Source: Rostrohypoxylon terebratum (Eukaryota; Ascomycota; Sordariomycetes; Xylariales; Hypoxylaceae). Taken from it: 64,000 nucleotides of DNA. This document shows, one piece after another, positions 33,424 through 45,471 of this stretch. The notes under the pieces are model-generated. The model searched no databases. It was not told the origin of the DNA and saw nothing but the letters and a program-made list of their open reading frames with translations. Positions within the stretch are counted from its first letter, which is position 1; the number at the start of each line of letters is the position of its first letter. Both the position numbers and the translations under genes were made by a program. Location: positions 44,024-108,023 of the forward strand of contig MU385954.1 of NCBI GenBank assembly GCA_022497145.1. Direction: 5' to 3'.

Positions 33424-34467
33424 CAGGAAGTCAGCCTGGATATTGTCTTCGTTTCTAGATGAGTGCCATTGACGAAGGCCATCCTGCCATTGGTATTGTA
33501 CCAAGCACTCGCTGTCAAAAAGGTTGTACTACCGGTACTACGAAGTACATGCACACGACCTATTGAAATTTGACGTACAGGGCTCTCCATAGGGGCGAGA
33601 ATGTACATTAACTCTAACAGAGCTTCCCGAGTCTTGTTAGGTAAAAAAGGAAAAGAATTAAATTCACCATTCAAGTACATCTCGACAGAAGATACCTACC
33701 AGTAGCTGCAATGGATACATGTAATGAATAAAAATGCTGTGTAGGTCGTCTGGTAGGCGCAATGACTGTGGTAGTTTTTCAAGTAATAGACGTACATATG
33801 TATCTAGTACCGTATATGTACCGCATACAGGTGTAGACTAGCCAGGTACTAGATACATGAATCTCAAAGTCGATACCGCTTACCCAATTTAGAAAGTGGC
33901 GGCTGCCCCACTAGCGGCAGAACTTAGGGAAAGCACAATTGATGCTGCCCAGCCCTAACGAGAACAACGTCAGTGAAGAAGGTCGTCCATGTATTTTATG
34001 AACAACAACCTTGAAACCTTACCACCTTACCACCTTGGAAAACGCATACGGCCGGACAGAATCGTCACGTCAAATCACTTTTCGATTCCCCTTCACTAGA
34101 CACAGCTTTGCCTTTCTTACCTTCCTTGATATGTCTCATACGATTCTGAGTCTTGTCCGACTTTCTCTTTTTTCTACTTCACTTTTTCCTCACTTTCGAT
34201 GATACCCCTCTAACAACGATTTATACTCACCACCTATCACCCATCACTCATCGCTTTCACTCATCACTCGTCACTGACCACTCTTTGCCCTCATTCTCTA
34301 CTCATTGTCTGCAACCTATTCCAGCATCCTCCGCTCAGACATCGTCACGCATTTTCCATTTTCAATAACAACTTGAACCCAGCCATTTCAATACGGTCAA
34401 TTGTCATCACCTACCTTGATTAGCAACAACAATTGTTCAATCACATCTCCAGCTACTATCTATCGTC
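33424..34467. other. Intergenic spacer upstream of MDM20
   Basis: This holds COX23's 3' region and the MDM20 promoter. From about 34080 to 34460 it is pyrimidine- and CA-rich with CATCACTCAT repeats, as in a fungal 5' leader. No other gene is supported. Confidence 0.5.
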
Positions 34468-37400
34468 ATGCGACCTCCTCTACCCAAGCCTAGTCCTAGG
34501 CCCATCAACGTCAAGCAATCCGCGCCCATCAATCTCCAGTCTAGCTTCGCCGAAGAGCAATGGACCATCACAGCCAACTTAGCACGACAGCGGTACAGGG
34601 CTACCAAGGATGAATATTATTTGGTGGGTTGCTTTTCTCCCTTTTTCCCCCTTATTTCATATCATCTGCTACTAGTTCATCCGTCGCCATCAAAAACTTC
34701 CGGTATTTCATATGCCAATAAGTCTTGATTCGGAAAGAACCCTATTAGCCCAATTCCCAGATGATGATAACTTTGCAACGTTAAAAATTGGAACCCTTTT
34801 TCGAGAATTCATGCATTATTATGTTGATATCTCCTTTCTGAGTTGGCCGAATTAGATCCATATCAAGGGGTCAATGATATATGCACTATTAACATGGTAC
34901 CTAACCTTCTCTCATTAGGCCGTCGAAGTTGCTGCCAAATCTCAGAGTGATAATGTCGCAGATCGAGGTGCTGGAAAAGCTGCTGTTGAAAAGATGGTTA
35001 AGGATAACATCACCGTCACCGATGTTGATGGACTAGATATGTACGAGTTCGCCTGCTCACATACCGACATCAAGTATCCCGAAACAATCGGCATGCTCCG
35101 CCTACGACTTGTGAAAGCGGCACCAAAGGACCAGAAAGCGTGTGTCCGTTGCTTTAATTCTTGTGTCTGGAATTACGACTGGAAAAATGCCCAACAGGTA
35201 ACTTCTCATTGTTCAATCAAAGTTGACGTTGTGTTAACGCATGTATCTAGATTGCGGCATCATTGAGCAAGAACTTCACCGATCGAAAGTTCTCGTTCCA
35301 GTATATCATGGCAACGCACCTCTATTCTGTAAGGACCTTCTAGCGATTACCATCACTACAATGAAACGTTCAGATCTGATTAGAAATAGCTGTCTAGTGA
35401 CTGTCCCGAGGGCAGTAGAAAGATTTTTGCGTCACTTGCGAAAGCCCTAGCCGACAAGGCCTTCGACAGCCAGACTAAGGTAAGTTTCAACCGCCAAATC
35501 TATCAGTGACAATGTGATACTGATCTCCTTCGTCAGACGATTGGACCAATGAAACGTATTGATCGAGCTGCTTTAAGCGAATCCGAGGATTTGATGTGGT
35601 TGGACATTCGAATCACTCATTGCAGCCCGGAGGAGAACCTGGCACTTTTCAAGAAAGCCGGGCACACACCCCTCAATTTCCTCCAGATTGGCCGCCATGA
35701 CCCATTCTGGAGAATGATCCAATACCTCAAGGAGCACGGTGCATGGGATGAGGTTTGGCAGCTTGGACTGCTTCTATTGGAAGATGCTATTTCTACATTA
35801 CAGGCGGAGGCTGAATGCATCGAACAGAACGAGAAGGTTGCTGGTCTAAAGAAGCTTGCTCACGACAATGCCAACCAGGACTCGCCAGCAGATATTCGGT
35901 CTGTGGAAGCAGATCTACGCCTCGTTGCGAACCTAGCTAGACCTGCCCGAAACGTGAAGACGCATTGCTACGTTGTCGAGAGCTGCGAATATAAGTGTTT
36001 GCAATCTTGGCTCGAAGCCGCGAAGCATCAAGAAGATCCGAAGAAGTGAGTCTGTTTAATACGCATACGATTAGGTCAACTAGTTAATCCTTTTAGGGCA
36101 CTGAAGCAACTTGGCAACTTGATCGAGAGGCTGTCTAAGAGTTTGAAAAGGGCATATGCTATGAAGCCGATCTATGCAAGATCACTCGAACTCATAAGCT
36201 TGACTATCGACGTCACACGAGCTTCTTTCACAGACTTAGGACTACAGTCCTTCACCACTTCGCGGGTTGCTAATCTTTCCAAACATGTTGTCCAGAACTA
36301 CAATAATCCCACATCCTTAGATGAGGCTATAGTTCTTATCAAAAACTTAACTGTATCGGAGGTTACCAGATTCGTAACGACTTTCCAAACCGCCGCTAAC
36401 AAGGTATTGAATGAGTTGTACCAGCCGCGTGTGGTGACTTAACTAACATCCATCATTAGTGCGAGAACGTACTTATGCGTTATACAATGACATCAATCAA
36501 TCTCAAGATTTGGTACAGCGTGATAATGGACACTGGTCCAATATGCAGATTCTGTGGCTCCGAACCAACAGGAGATGTCTGTATATCCTGTATCAAGGAG
36601 GTTGCATCTTCTGCCTTGAAAACATACAGCTCCAGCTTCGAGTACGATGATTTGCAAGATCAAATCACCAAGCAAGGCAAGAATCCGCTTTCAGATATCG
36701 CGGTAATCGGTTCCATGTGCCTCCTAAGAATTGCCAGGCTCGGCAGCCTAAGCACACCGCATGGCACTAGCTCCTTATTTCATGCAAATATTCAGCTATT
36801 TATGCAGGCTGTGCTATGGCTAGACTCATGCAGACAGGCATCGTCATTCGTGTCAACCGATCACAACATGATTCTTATTAAGTTGTATATTCTCATGGGC
36901 GCCGTATCATTGGCCACCCCTATTTGGCACGGGTTTGGTGTTAAGAATGCCCTCCTGGATTCCTTGGGTCTACTATTCATTGATCGGCTATCTTCTATCG
37001 CCCCAGGCCTTTTCATGGGCCCAAGTCCCAGCAACCCGGTGACACGTTATATGATACATTTCACCAAAGCTCTTAAGACGACTATACCCAAGAGAATCAT
37101 GGATGCTCTGGACCAGGAAACATACTCAAGCATCCCTGGAATAATCGAATATGCAGAAAAGCGTATCACAAGCTGCAGTGTGGCTCTAACTGTAGTAGAA
37201 GAACGAAGAGGTGCGCGGATAAGAGCAAACAAGGTTGAGATTTCCATGGAGGATCAATCGCTAATTCGTATGTTAAACTCTAATCTATACGAGGAGGTTG
37301 TGTTGTGCTGACTTCTTAGGGGATCTGTCGATCGAACACGAACTTACAGATGTAACCGACTACAAAGTTTTCAACGTGCCGAATGGACGTGATTCAAGCA

Positions 37401-38404
37401 GTTCTCCTAATGGTCGGACGTCGCATCAGTCAATTATTCACTACGGGCCTCTCCCCACGGTTTGTCATCTCTATACCCGCGTTGATACTGATTCTAACGA
37501 TGATTAGAGTATGAGAGCTCATCTTGGATTGCTGGCTGAACGCTTTCTCGACTTGGTTTGTTATGTACAACCAAAGGAATACAAACCGCCGAAGGCTGGG
37601 CGAATCATTCAACTTGATCTGGAATACGCGTTTGCTACTTCGTCTCGTATAGAGAGGGATATCAACTTTCTCATACCCGTTGTCGACCTAAGCCTCTCGG
37701 AGGAAGAGCAAGCAAAAGTATTACGACAACAAGAGCTGGCTCGAACGTCGCTCACCTCGTCTGAGTTATCGTACTACAACGTCGTGAGCGGGCTAGCAAC
37801 CGTGGTGAATGATATCATCGAGTCCGGAATTATCACGGCAGCTACAAACGATACTCGTGATCGCATTCGTTCCTCTATCAAGAGAGTACTGACGGTGCTG
37901 GAGTTGCAGACTAGCGACTTTCTCATGATGCCTGAAAATCTCCACTCGAAACTTTACGGCTTTCATGGTTTCGCGGCCCTCCATGCTATGGGCATGTTAC
38001 GCGAAACAATAATAGCCTTCAAGCACACAGCCAACTATCTTACGATCGTGTTGGAGAAGGCCAAGAATGTCGACAAGTTGCGCTCTCAAGCTGAGCTCGC
38101 GTGGCTCGCCCCGGAACTTAAGAAGATGGCAGCGGCAGTGACCAGCTCAGAGAAGTCCGTCAGGGATCGTATCAAACTATTGCAGCGCTACCTTGACAAC
38201 GTTGACGGTTGGCGAGAGCGTCTTTGCGATTGGGTATTCGGGGAGTATGCTACCCTTCACGACCAGGATAAGATATTCAAGGATGAGACAAGCACGAAGA
38301 TGAAGAGCATGATTCCCAAGGACTATGCCGAGAGTTGGGCAGACGGCATCCGCGATTCTTGGCAAGATCTTATTGGGGGTTGGACAGCCGTTAAGTTCGA
38401 GTGA
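34468..38404 (+). CDS. MDM20: NatB N-terminal acetyltransferase, non-catalytic subunit (Mdm20/NAA25)
   Basis: Nine exons: 34468-34623, 34919-35197, 35251-35328, 35390-35479, 35537-36045, 36097-36403, 36460-37267, 37320-37459, 37508-38404; 1087 residues. NatB acetylates nascent proteins starting Met-Asp/Glu/Asn/Gln at the ribosome; this subunit is the TPR-rich scaffold for the catalytic Nat3/Naa20. The N-terminus has the family's LQSSFAEEQWTITANLARQR and RATKDEYYLAVEVAAKSQ, then KNAQQIAASLSKNF and FQYIMATHLYS...DCPEGSRKIF across a 61-nt intron. All splices keep the frame; intron 1 is 295 nt, the others 48-61 nt. A CX2C-X8-CX2C motif at Cys502-Cys517 is noted separately. The C-terminus (LQRYLDNVDGWRERL, AESWADGIRDSWQDLIGGW) is also conserved-looking. 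No other gene explains the chain of short frames here. Confidence 0.85.
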
Positions 38405-39320
38405 TCCCCTTTTTTTTTTGCCGTCTCATTGCCCCAGCTCGTGTGTGCTTCCATCCGATTCCTTCTCATTTTTTGCACGTCGGTCGCAAGTACGGCAGTT
38501 TTCTTAGCAGTGTGTTTGCATACCAGGTTGGTATTTGTAGCATAACCTACCGGCGCGTGTAGGTTTGGTGTGGGTCATCTTTGTCTTTCGGACTCGATAT
38601 CTTGGTCCGTTGGAATTTCTGTAGTTAAGGATACCCATCTGGAGGGAGGCTTGTTTGGTGGTGATGTGGGAAGGGATTAAAAAAACAGCCGTAGTTAGAT
38701 AACTCGGCGTGTTGAGTGTAAAATCAAGATCATTATGGAAGCTACTTGTTGTAGTCGCCAAGAGCTGTAGATAGCAGATCACACTATTCATCATACGTGG
38801 AAATGGGTGCACAAAGTCCGAATGTCTAGATAAAAAGAACCACTGTCATCTCATACATGACACATGAAGCATTCTGTGACTTAAGTTTTGGTTTTTTTAA
38901 AAAAAAAATCTTAGAGAAAGAAAAGGGTATCTTCCATGTCCTTGTCTCACTCACTCTGTCTAGCAGTCTTCAGCGCCAATTTGTAAATGTAGAAACTCAA
39001 GTCCCAATGCAGCGGAAATGCCAACAACATCCATGTCCGTACCTCGCGCCAATTACATGCTACTGAGAATTCTGCCGGAAGACGCATTGTAGGTTTCAAA
39101 GGGGGTGAAGAGATATTAGTTCTTGATGAAGGGAAGGCCTCAGCCGGAATGTTGCGTAGGGTGAAAACCAGCCTATGCCCTCTTTACTCACTTCAGACCC
39201 ATTTCAGGTATTATCTGAGCACAGATCGTCTCATTTTCGTTTAATCATGTCCACGTATGCATATTCGTGTGCTCGCATGGTAATATCCCCTATCCATACC
39301 GGCGCACCGACCCTAATTCC
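38405..39320. other. Convergent intergenic region
   Basis: The 3' regions of MDM20 (+) and ILM1 (-) lie here, separated by 916 bp. Nothing else is supported. Confidence 0.5.
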
Positions 39321-40015
39321 CTAGAACCCTCGGGCGCCGCCGTTGCTCGTGCTCCCCCTCCTCCTCTTCCTGGCGGCGAACTTGCCGGCCTCCTCCTTCA
39401 GGGTGACCCAGACCCAGAACCAGCTGAGGAACTCGAGGAAGGCGAAGGTGAAGAAGACCCTGTTGCGCAGGCCGTCGCCGCCGGTGACGGCGCTGCCGGG
39501 TACGAAGGTGTTGGGCGGGGCGAGGGGGTGGGACATGCGGCTGGGGCCGGCGCGGCCGTAGGAGGGCGTGGAGAAGTAGGCGAAGAGGGACACGAAGGCG
39601 AAGACGGTGATGCGGAGGGGCGCTTGCGAGCCCCAGTAGTGGATCAGCCAGATCTCCTCGGGTAGGGAGAGGGTGAGGAGGTCGGAGAGCCCGAGCACGA
39701 GGAGGGTTATGGCGAGGAAGGAGGATGCGCCGCTCGGGGCGGCGAAGGAGGAGGTTTGGGGCTGTTGATGTGTTGTGTTAGTATAGCTGCGGAGTTGAGA
39801 TAGGGGAAGGAGAGGGGGAGGAGAGGGGGGGGAGAAGAGGGGGAGAGAAGGGAGGGAGAGAAGGGAGGGGGACTTGCCATGCCCATAGCTTCACCAAGGA
39901 CGTAGACTAGCGCTTGGTCTGCGATGGCGTTCGGGTTCGTGTAGAAGAAGTAGGCGAGGGTTATGTGGAAGAGACATAGGGAGGTGAGGATCGTCTTGAC
40001 TGATATGAGCGCCAT
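39321..40015 (-). CDS. ILM1: ILM1-family membrane protein (increased loss of mitochondrial DNA)
   Basis: Two exons: 40015-39878 and 39761-39321, giving 192 residues. The 116-nt intron starts with GCAAGT, not GT, and ends CAACAG; it is a GC-AG intron with an ACTAAC branch site and a long pyrimidine tract. The protein has four hydrophobic segments: SVKTILTSLCLFHITLAYFF, the pair around ASSFLAITLLVLGLSDLLTLS, RITVFAFVSLFAYFS and FFTFAFLEFLSWFWVWVTL. It ends in a basic KFAARKRRR tail. The start MALISVKTI and the ADQALVYVLGEAMGM and LPEEIWLIHYWG segments match the ILM1 family, first linked to mitochondrial DNA maintenance in yeast and found in the ER. Its molecular function is not known. Confidence 0.88.
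39780..39876 (-). repeat. Polypyrimidine low-complexity tract in ILM1 intron
   Basis: On the coding strand the intron is mostly CCCTCCCTTCTCTCCC-like repeats, a near-pure pyrimidine tract of almost 100 nt. Confidence 0.85.
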
Positions 40016-41024
40016 GGTGGTTCGTTCGTATCTTCTTTCTATCCTAGATGTTTTATTTTGTTCGGCGGACGTCCGTTTCTTATTGGTTGGGCCGTGTTTG
40101 CCTTGGGTGCTAGCACCCAGGAGTTGGAGTTAACGTGACTACAAGTAACCGGTCGTCGCAGGATGCGGATCGGGGATCGGATGCTGATTTGAAACGAATG
40201 ACGAAGTCGTCGAGGTTGGTGTATCGTCACTCTGGCGATTCAAAGAACAGAAAAAGAGTAACGGATGAAAGTGGCGGCGCCGGTGCACGTAAAGGAGACG
40301 ACGATTAATGGACGATTAATGAAGGGACCTCCGTGTGACTGAAATGAGCTGCAGCCTCAATCTTTCCTCAGAGGACCAGGCACCATGCACCATGCACCAT
40401 GCGACAACACATGCAAGAATCCTTGGGGTTACAAGTTTGATGCAATGCCAATTCATCTCTCACCTCAGGGACCGGGATTTGCAAGAATTTGGGGTATTAG
40501 TGGTACTAGTAGTACTAGTAGTAGGTAATAGTTCAGTGTTCCAGCGCAACATCCATGGATAGCTTATCGCCTATCGCGCAGGTGACCTAATTTTGAAACT
40601 TTAAAAATTCAAGCTTCTGACTTCCCCGTTCTTTGTTCTTTGTTCTTACGTGATGAGGCTAGTAAGGCTAGTAGGGTGAGAATAGTGTGGCTCATATATA
40701 CCTACCTAGCCACAGATGGAGGGGTGTTTGTTAGTAAAGCGGAGTCGTCGTAGGGCTGATTGTACACAATACTTGTACCTGTCGGGGGAGGGGCAGGTCA
40801 CCAGCAGCAGAGTTACAATTACAATTATTGATGAAGTTAGATTTATTCGAGGTAACAGCGATCATTTCAAGCTTCTAGTACCAAAAGTCAATACCAACTA
40901 TAGTTCTTATAGTTAGGTATTGTAGTTTCTCTCCATTCGTTTTTCCCTTTTTCTCATACTTTCAATGCTTTCTATCCTATAAAATCTTATAGAATAGTAC
41001 AAACTCTCATAAAATCCCGTCACA
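40016..41024. other. Divergent promoter region between ILM1 and GGTase-I beta
   Basis: About 1 kb separates the two start codons. It contains short tandem runs (ACCATGC x3 near 40382-40402; GTACTA x3 near 40500-40520; TTTGTTC x2 near 40631) and no supportable gene. Confidence 0.5.
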
Positions 41025-42503
41025 ATGTCAGAACGACCGCTCGACACAGCTCGCCACATCCGGTACTGGCAACGATGTTTTCGTACCGTGCTCCCCGACC
41101 ACTACGTATCTAACGACAGCATCCGTTTGACGCTCGGATTCTTCATTGTCGCAGCTCTCGATCTTCTTTCCTCGCCCTCATCCTATTCCGAGCCACCGAG
41201 CGACCCTTTAAAAGCTTCGCTCATAACCCTCGAAGACCGCAAACGCCTACGAGCTTGGGTTCTCTCCTTACAACATCCACATGGAGGTTTCTGCGGTTCA
41301 CCACACCATGTACTCCCAGAGGGATATACCACCAAGTGGGATCCTAAGAACGGGATAGAAACTGCGAGAGACCCAGCCAATGCGAACATAGCTGCTACAT
41401 ACTTTGCTTTGCTCCTGTTGGGTCTATTGGCCAAAGACGATGGTTCAAAAGCGTTTGAGGGCGTCAACCGGATAAGGACGCTTCGATGGCTTAAGACCTT
41501 ACAAAGAGACGACGGAAGCTTCGGTGAACTAATCGACGAGAATGGCTACATAGGTGGGGGGAGGGATATGCGTTATTGCTACCTGGCCGCTACCATTAGA
41601 TGGGCTCTTGGTGGCGCCGAAGCGGGAGAAGATTTCGATGTCGATGGCCTCGTCGCACATATACGGCGAGGACAGACTTTTGACGGAGGCATGGGCGAGA
41701 GCTCTATGCACGAGAGTCATGCTGGATACGTATATTGCGCTGTGGCTGCGCTATCTCTTCTCGATCTCGCAAACCCAAACGCTGCCATGGAACCAGACCG
41801 ATACCTCCGGGCCGGCATCCCTTCAATACCTGCCTTGGTACATTTTCTCGCGTGTCGTCAGTTCGATTACTTCGAATCGGATGCCGACAATGAGAGCGAA
41901 GATTCAGACAACCACCCGTTACCAGATCTATCTACCTTGACTCTATCCGACACACCCCAGCTATCCGGCTTCAATGGCCGTTTGAACAAGATCGCCGATA
42001 CATGTTACACATGGTGGGTTGCTGGTACGTTAGCAATGCTTGGCCAGGGCAAGATCATAGATCGCGGACCTGCTAGGAACTTCATGCTAGAAAAGACGCA
42101 ACATATGATCGGCGGGTTCGGCAAGAACGTAGGCAATCCTCCGGATATTTACCACGGGTACCTTGGACTAGCGGCCCTAGGTACGTTAGGGGCTCAGACA
42201 GCCGATGGGAAGGAGCCAGGATTAGGTAAATTCGACCCGCGTCTGTGCATAGGAATTGAGGCATCTGAGCGGCTTGCCAAGGCGCGACAGGCATTAATAA
42301 CTCCCCCCGATGATGACTATAACGATGACGACTTACTCGAGGAGGAAGAGAGGATAAAGAAGGAGCTTGATTGGGATACCATACAGGAAGAAATATCAGA
42401 GTTGCAGGCTAAGTATAAAGCCGGCGACGGTAGGCATCCATTAATCGAGATGCTCAATTGGAATGCTACCAACCTGTCAAAAGGGGTTAAGGATAAGGCA
42501 TGA
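41025..42503 (+). CDS. CDC43: Geranylgeranyltransferase type I beta subunit
   Basis: The product is 492 residues from a single exon. With the shared alpha subunit it attaches a C20 geranylgeranyl group to CaaL proteins such as Rho1 and Cdc42. The alpha-alpha barrel repeats are visible as LQHPHGGFCGSP, LQRDDGSFGE, FDGGMGESSMHESHAGYVY and MIGGFGKNVGNPPDIYHGYLG. The zinc ligands are Asp325 and Cys327 in ADTCYTWW and His377 in YHGYLG. The Ser-rich acidic insert around 290-310 and the charged tail (LEEEERIKKELDWD) are lineage additions. The spacing of DxC and H and the CFRTVLPDHY start point to GGTase-I rather than the farnesyl or Rab enzyme. Confidence 0.92.
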   Translation: MSERPLDTARHIRYWQRCFRTVLPDHYVSNDSIRLTLGFFIVAALDLLSSPSSYSEPPSDPLKASLITLEDRKRLRAWVLSLQHPHGGFCGSPHHVLPEGYTTKWDPKNGIETARDPANANIAATYFALLLLGLLAKDDGSKAFEGVNRIRTLRWLKTLQRDDGSFGELIDENGYIGGGRDMRYCYLAATIRWALGGAEAGEDFDVDGLVAHIRRGQTFDGGMGESSMHESHAGYVYCAVAALSLLDLANPNAAMEPDRYLRAGIPSIPALVHFLACRQFDYFESDADNESEDSDNHPLPDLSTLTLSDTPQLSGFNGRLNKIADTCYTWWVAGTLAMLGQGKIIDRGPARNFMLEKTQHMIGGFGKNVGNPPDIYHGYLGLAALGTLGAQTADGKEPGLGKFDPRLCIGIEASERLAKARQALITPPDDDYNDDDLLEEEERIKKELDWDTIQEEISELQAKYKAGDGRHPLIEMLNWNATNLSKGVKDKA

Positions 42504-43696
42504 TCGGTCTGTATTTGTATATCAGGATACTTCACGACATGTATGGGAATCTCTTTCGTCCTAAAATAAAAAAAAAGGAAAAGGAATCCACGTACGTAGT
42601 TGGTTCAAAAAGCCAGGTACATATGTCTGCTATTTAATTCATCATGATACCATCAGGTACTTATTTATTGCCGCTGGTAGCCTTTCTCAAATATCAGTAT
42701 CTCGACACTTTACCAGCTAGCCAGGCCAGCAACCAAGAGCTGCCGAATAACCCTAATATATATCATGACAATGCCGACAGCGATGTTTAGCGGTTTAACA
42801 TCTCTTGGAATTTTGGAGCAAACGAGTCTAATAGAATAATGAAATAGCCTTGCCAACATCTAAGCTGTAGCTGAGTGATAGCTAAGCAATGGCTAGGCAA
42901 CAGTCGAAGAACACTTGGAAAATACTTGGATATGAAATGAATTAGGTACCTATATATGGATGGCTATGGAGTGTTCAACAGCGCTGAACCTAGGGGGTTC
43001 CTGTACCCCGTGAAAGCCCCGTAGAGAAGCCTAAAATCTAGGTACGATACAACGATTGCCGACAACAAATACACTATAAATACCCCCTAATTTACTACGT
43101 ACTTCGCAACCGGCACTGGAAGACACATAAGTAATACTAGTAGGTAGCAAGGGCCTACAATCACTACTTAACTTAGGTTCTAAGTAGAAAAGATTCTTTC
43201 TGGACGATTTGGATTTGTACAGGTAGAATTAGTCTTCCCTATAGAATCATTCGAATATCCTCAATTTCCATCTATCTTATGCATGTAATAATCGAACCAT
43301 TTTTAGAATGATTCTTGTAATTGTGGTGTTGCTGCTGATCCGCCTCTCATTAGGTACCTACTTTGATGAAAAGTTCCTAGGACCTACCTAGTTTGACGGG
43401 TACAGTAGCAGAATAACGCTGGCCCCTGAGTCCTCCGCAGTTAGGGGGCGTCGGGCTTTCAAGCACCAAAATTATAGGGGGTTTAACGCATTGTCATAGC
43501 GAGCTGCTAGAGGTTAAATTATGGAAACTAGCAGACGTCAGTAAGCTTGAAGGGTGCACATGTGTGCTGAACTTGAACACTAAGTCCCTTGTATTTATGG
43601 ATAGGGAAGGGATCCACTGCCGTAACATATTCCTAAGCAGTTATTGTCATAAGCTGCCACTTACCGCTCAACTACCTATATACAGACAGAAGAGCT
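42504..43696. other. Intergenic spacer at the edge of a gene-decay zone
   Basis: This is AT-rich with scattered CCTAGG/TAGGTACC motifs. No gene is supported. Confidence 0.5.
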
Positions 43697-44933
43697 TTAT
43701 TTTCCGATGGCAAGAGATACGAAACGATCTAGCGGAGTAGATCCATCTGCCTGTGCCCCTTTTTCTTCCAAATCACGGTATATTTTATCGATATAATCAT
43801 CGGCTGCTGATAGACGGAGAACATGAGCTGTTGGAATATAAAGTGGCTGAGAGTTTACGCCCTGTATCTTAGGGTATATAATGTACTATCACGGATTACT
43901 ACATTAGTCCTAGCAACTTAACCTTCTAATATACATCCATGATACTCATAACCTGCGTCTATTTCAACGTGAGCAATAGCACAATGGAGAGCTAGCAATC
44001 GACGCGACGGAGGCTCGATTGTTTGTCCGGGAGCGAGATAAAGCTCACGGGTAATAGGATATCCTGCTCGTCGGACTAAGTATCCAAGATAAAACGTTTT
44101 GATCGTGTACGTATGATCTCTGTCAAGAATGTGTTCAAAGAACACCTTGAAATCACCAAATAACCGATGGTTATGAGTAGTAAGCGTAATAGCGTTGCGT
44201 GGACTGTCAATTTCAGGGCCTTGAATTAGTTCCGCAACACCAACATCGAACATGTTGAGGATCGCAAGTGCAGATTGCTTAGAATGACCCTAAAGGAAAG
44301 TTTAGTTGAGGAGACCGCCCGAAGGGAAAGGGTAGATACATACTAATTCACCCTCTTGGTTGACTTTTGTGAGGGAGTGTGGTAGGATGTGGGCCACTTC
44401 CAGAAATTCTGGGTCATCCGGATCATTCTCTAGCAAGTTCCCTTCATCGTCTCGAGCGCCGCCAGGAGCATTATGGCGTTCCAAAGCTTCTGTATAATCA
44501 AACTTTCGTGATATCACACAACGGTGACGGTCACGGATGAGGCAGTCCCTCCGAAGAGTGGACAATCGGGGTCCGGTTCCGACGTATTGTTGCCCGCCTT
44601 GACCTTGTGCTTCTTGGACTTCAGAATGCAAAGCTGGGGGCGGATGTCTCTGAAACTGATGGGTTCATCTCCATCAATCCGAAGATTGACGGCTTGGAAG
44701 AAAGCACGTAAGAAGTAATCGCCGGATTCTTCAGAAGGTGAATACGTATAGGTATAACGAATGAGCCGAGGGCGGCTCAAGTCTCCCTAAGGTATCCTGG
44801 TATCGAAGTGTTCACAAATGCTGTGAAATCTACGGCTAGCACAGTCGCGCAGCTCCATCCCCAAGGGTGGTTCTGGGGAAAAGTTGATGATGTTTTCAAG
44901 TGGTGATTGGTGGCGGAGAAGAGGCGATGCCAT
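43697..44933 (-). pseudogene. Decayed HNH-endonuclease-domain gene
   Basis: Read from ATG at 44933, the frame gives MASPLLRHQ..., hits TAG at 44789-44787 (codon 49), and continues as GDLSRPRLIRYTYTYSPSEE and YFLRAFFQAVNLRIDG. It then must change frame near 44640 to reach TLRRDCLIRDRHRCVISRKFDY and EVAHILPHSLTKVN, which are the Cys and His segments of the HNH_2-type nuclease domain. A good 54-nt intron (44343-44290, GTATGT...TTTAG) joins this to GHSKQSALAILNMFDVG and HNHRLFGDF. The last piece, HVLRLSAADDYIDKIYRDLE to the TAA at 43699-43697, is in another frame. The stop and the frameshift mark it as a pseudogene; sequencing errors could fake one of them. This fungal HNH family is usually accessory and of unknown role. 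Confidence 0.75.
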
Positions 44934-45471
44934 TTTGCCTTTTTCAGCTCGCCAGCTTCAAAAGAAAGGTACGGGGATTAAGGAGGCGACAGAAAACTCC
45001 CTAGGAGAGGAAAGTATGTTGTTTTTCCTAAGAGTAGAGCTCGAAGAGCTGTTTTCAAATTTGAAACTTATGGACACCTTCAGAATACGTCAATACGTGT
45101 AGCACCTTCCTCGATGAACCCCATCTGCGATCACAACGACAAGCGATTCGGGGCCTAGATTTTAACTTCAAATCTAAAACCAGTAAATCCCCTCTTAAGC
45201 ACATTATTACGTAATACACCCTACAGGTCCCAAACCTAGACTACGTTAAGGTTATCCATAAATGCAGCTCAGCGCGAGACCCATACTTTCAAGGGCGTCC
45301 TGGGCCTCACTGGCAGGTAGTAGTTTCCGAGGTTCCAAGCGGTGAAAGATCTCCAGGGCCATCTCGACCCTCGACCTTCCCTAGGTAACCTATACATCGA
45401 AACCCGTGACAGTGGCCGTTACACCGGATTGCAAAGGACACCATCACCCCGTCCTCGATTCCCAAATTGTA
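44934..45471. other. Spacer between two decayed genes
   Basis: No gene is supported. It separates two apparent pseudogenes that diverge from here. Confidence 0.4.
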
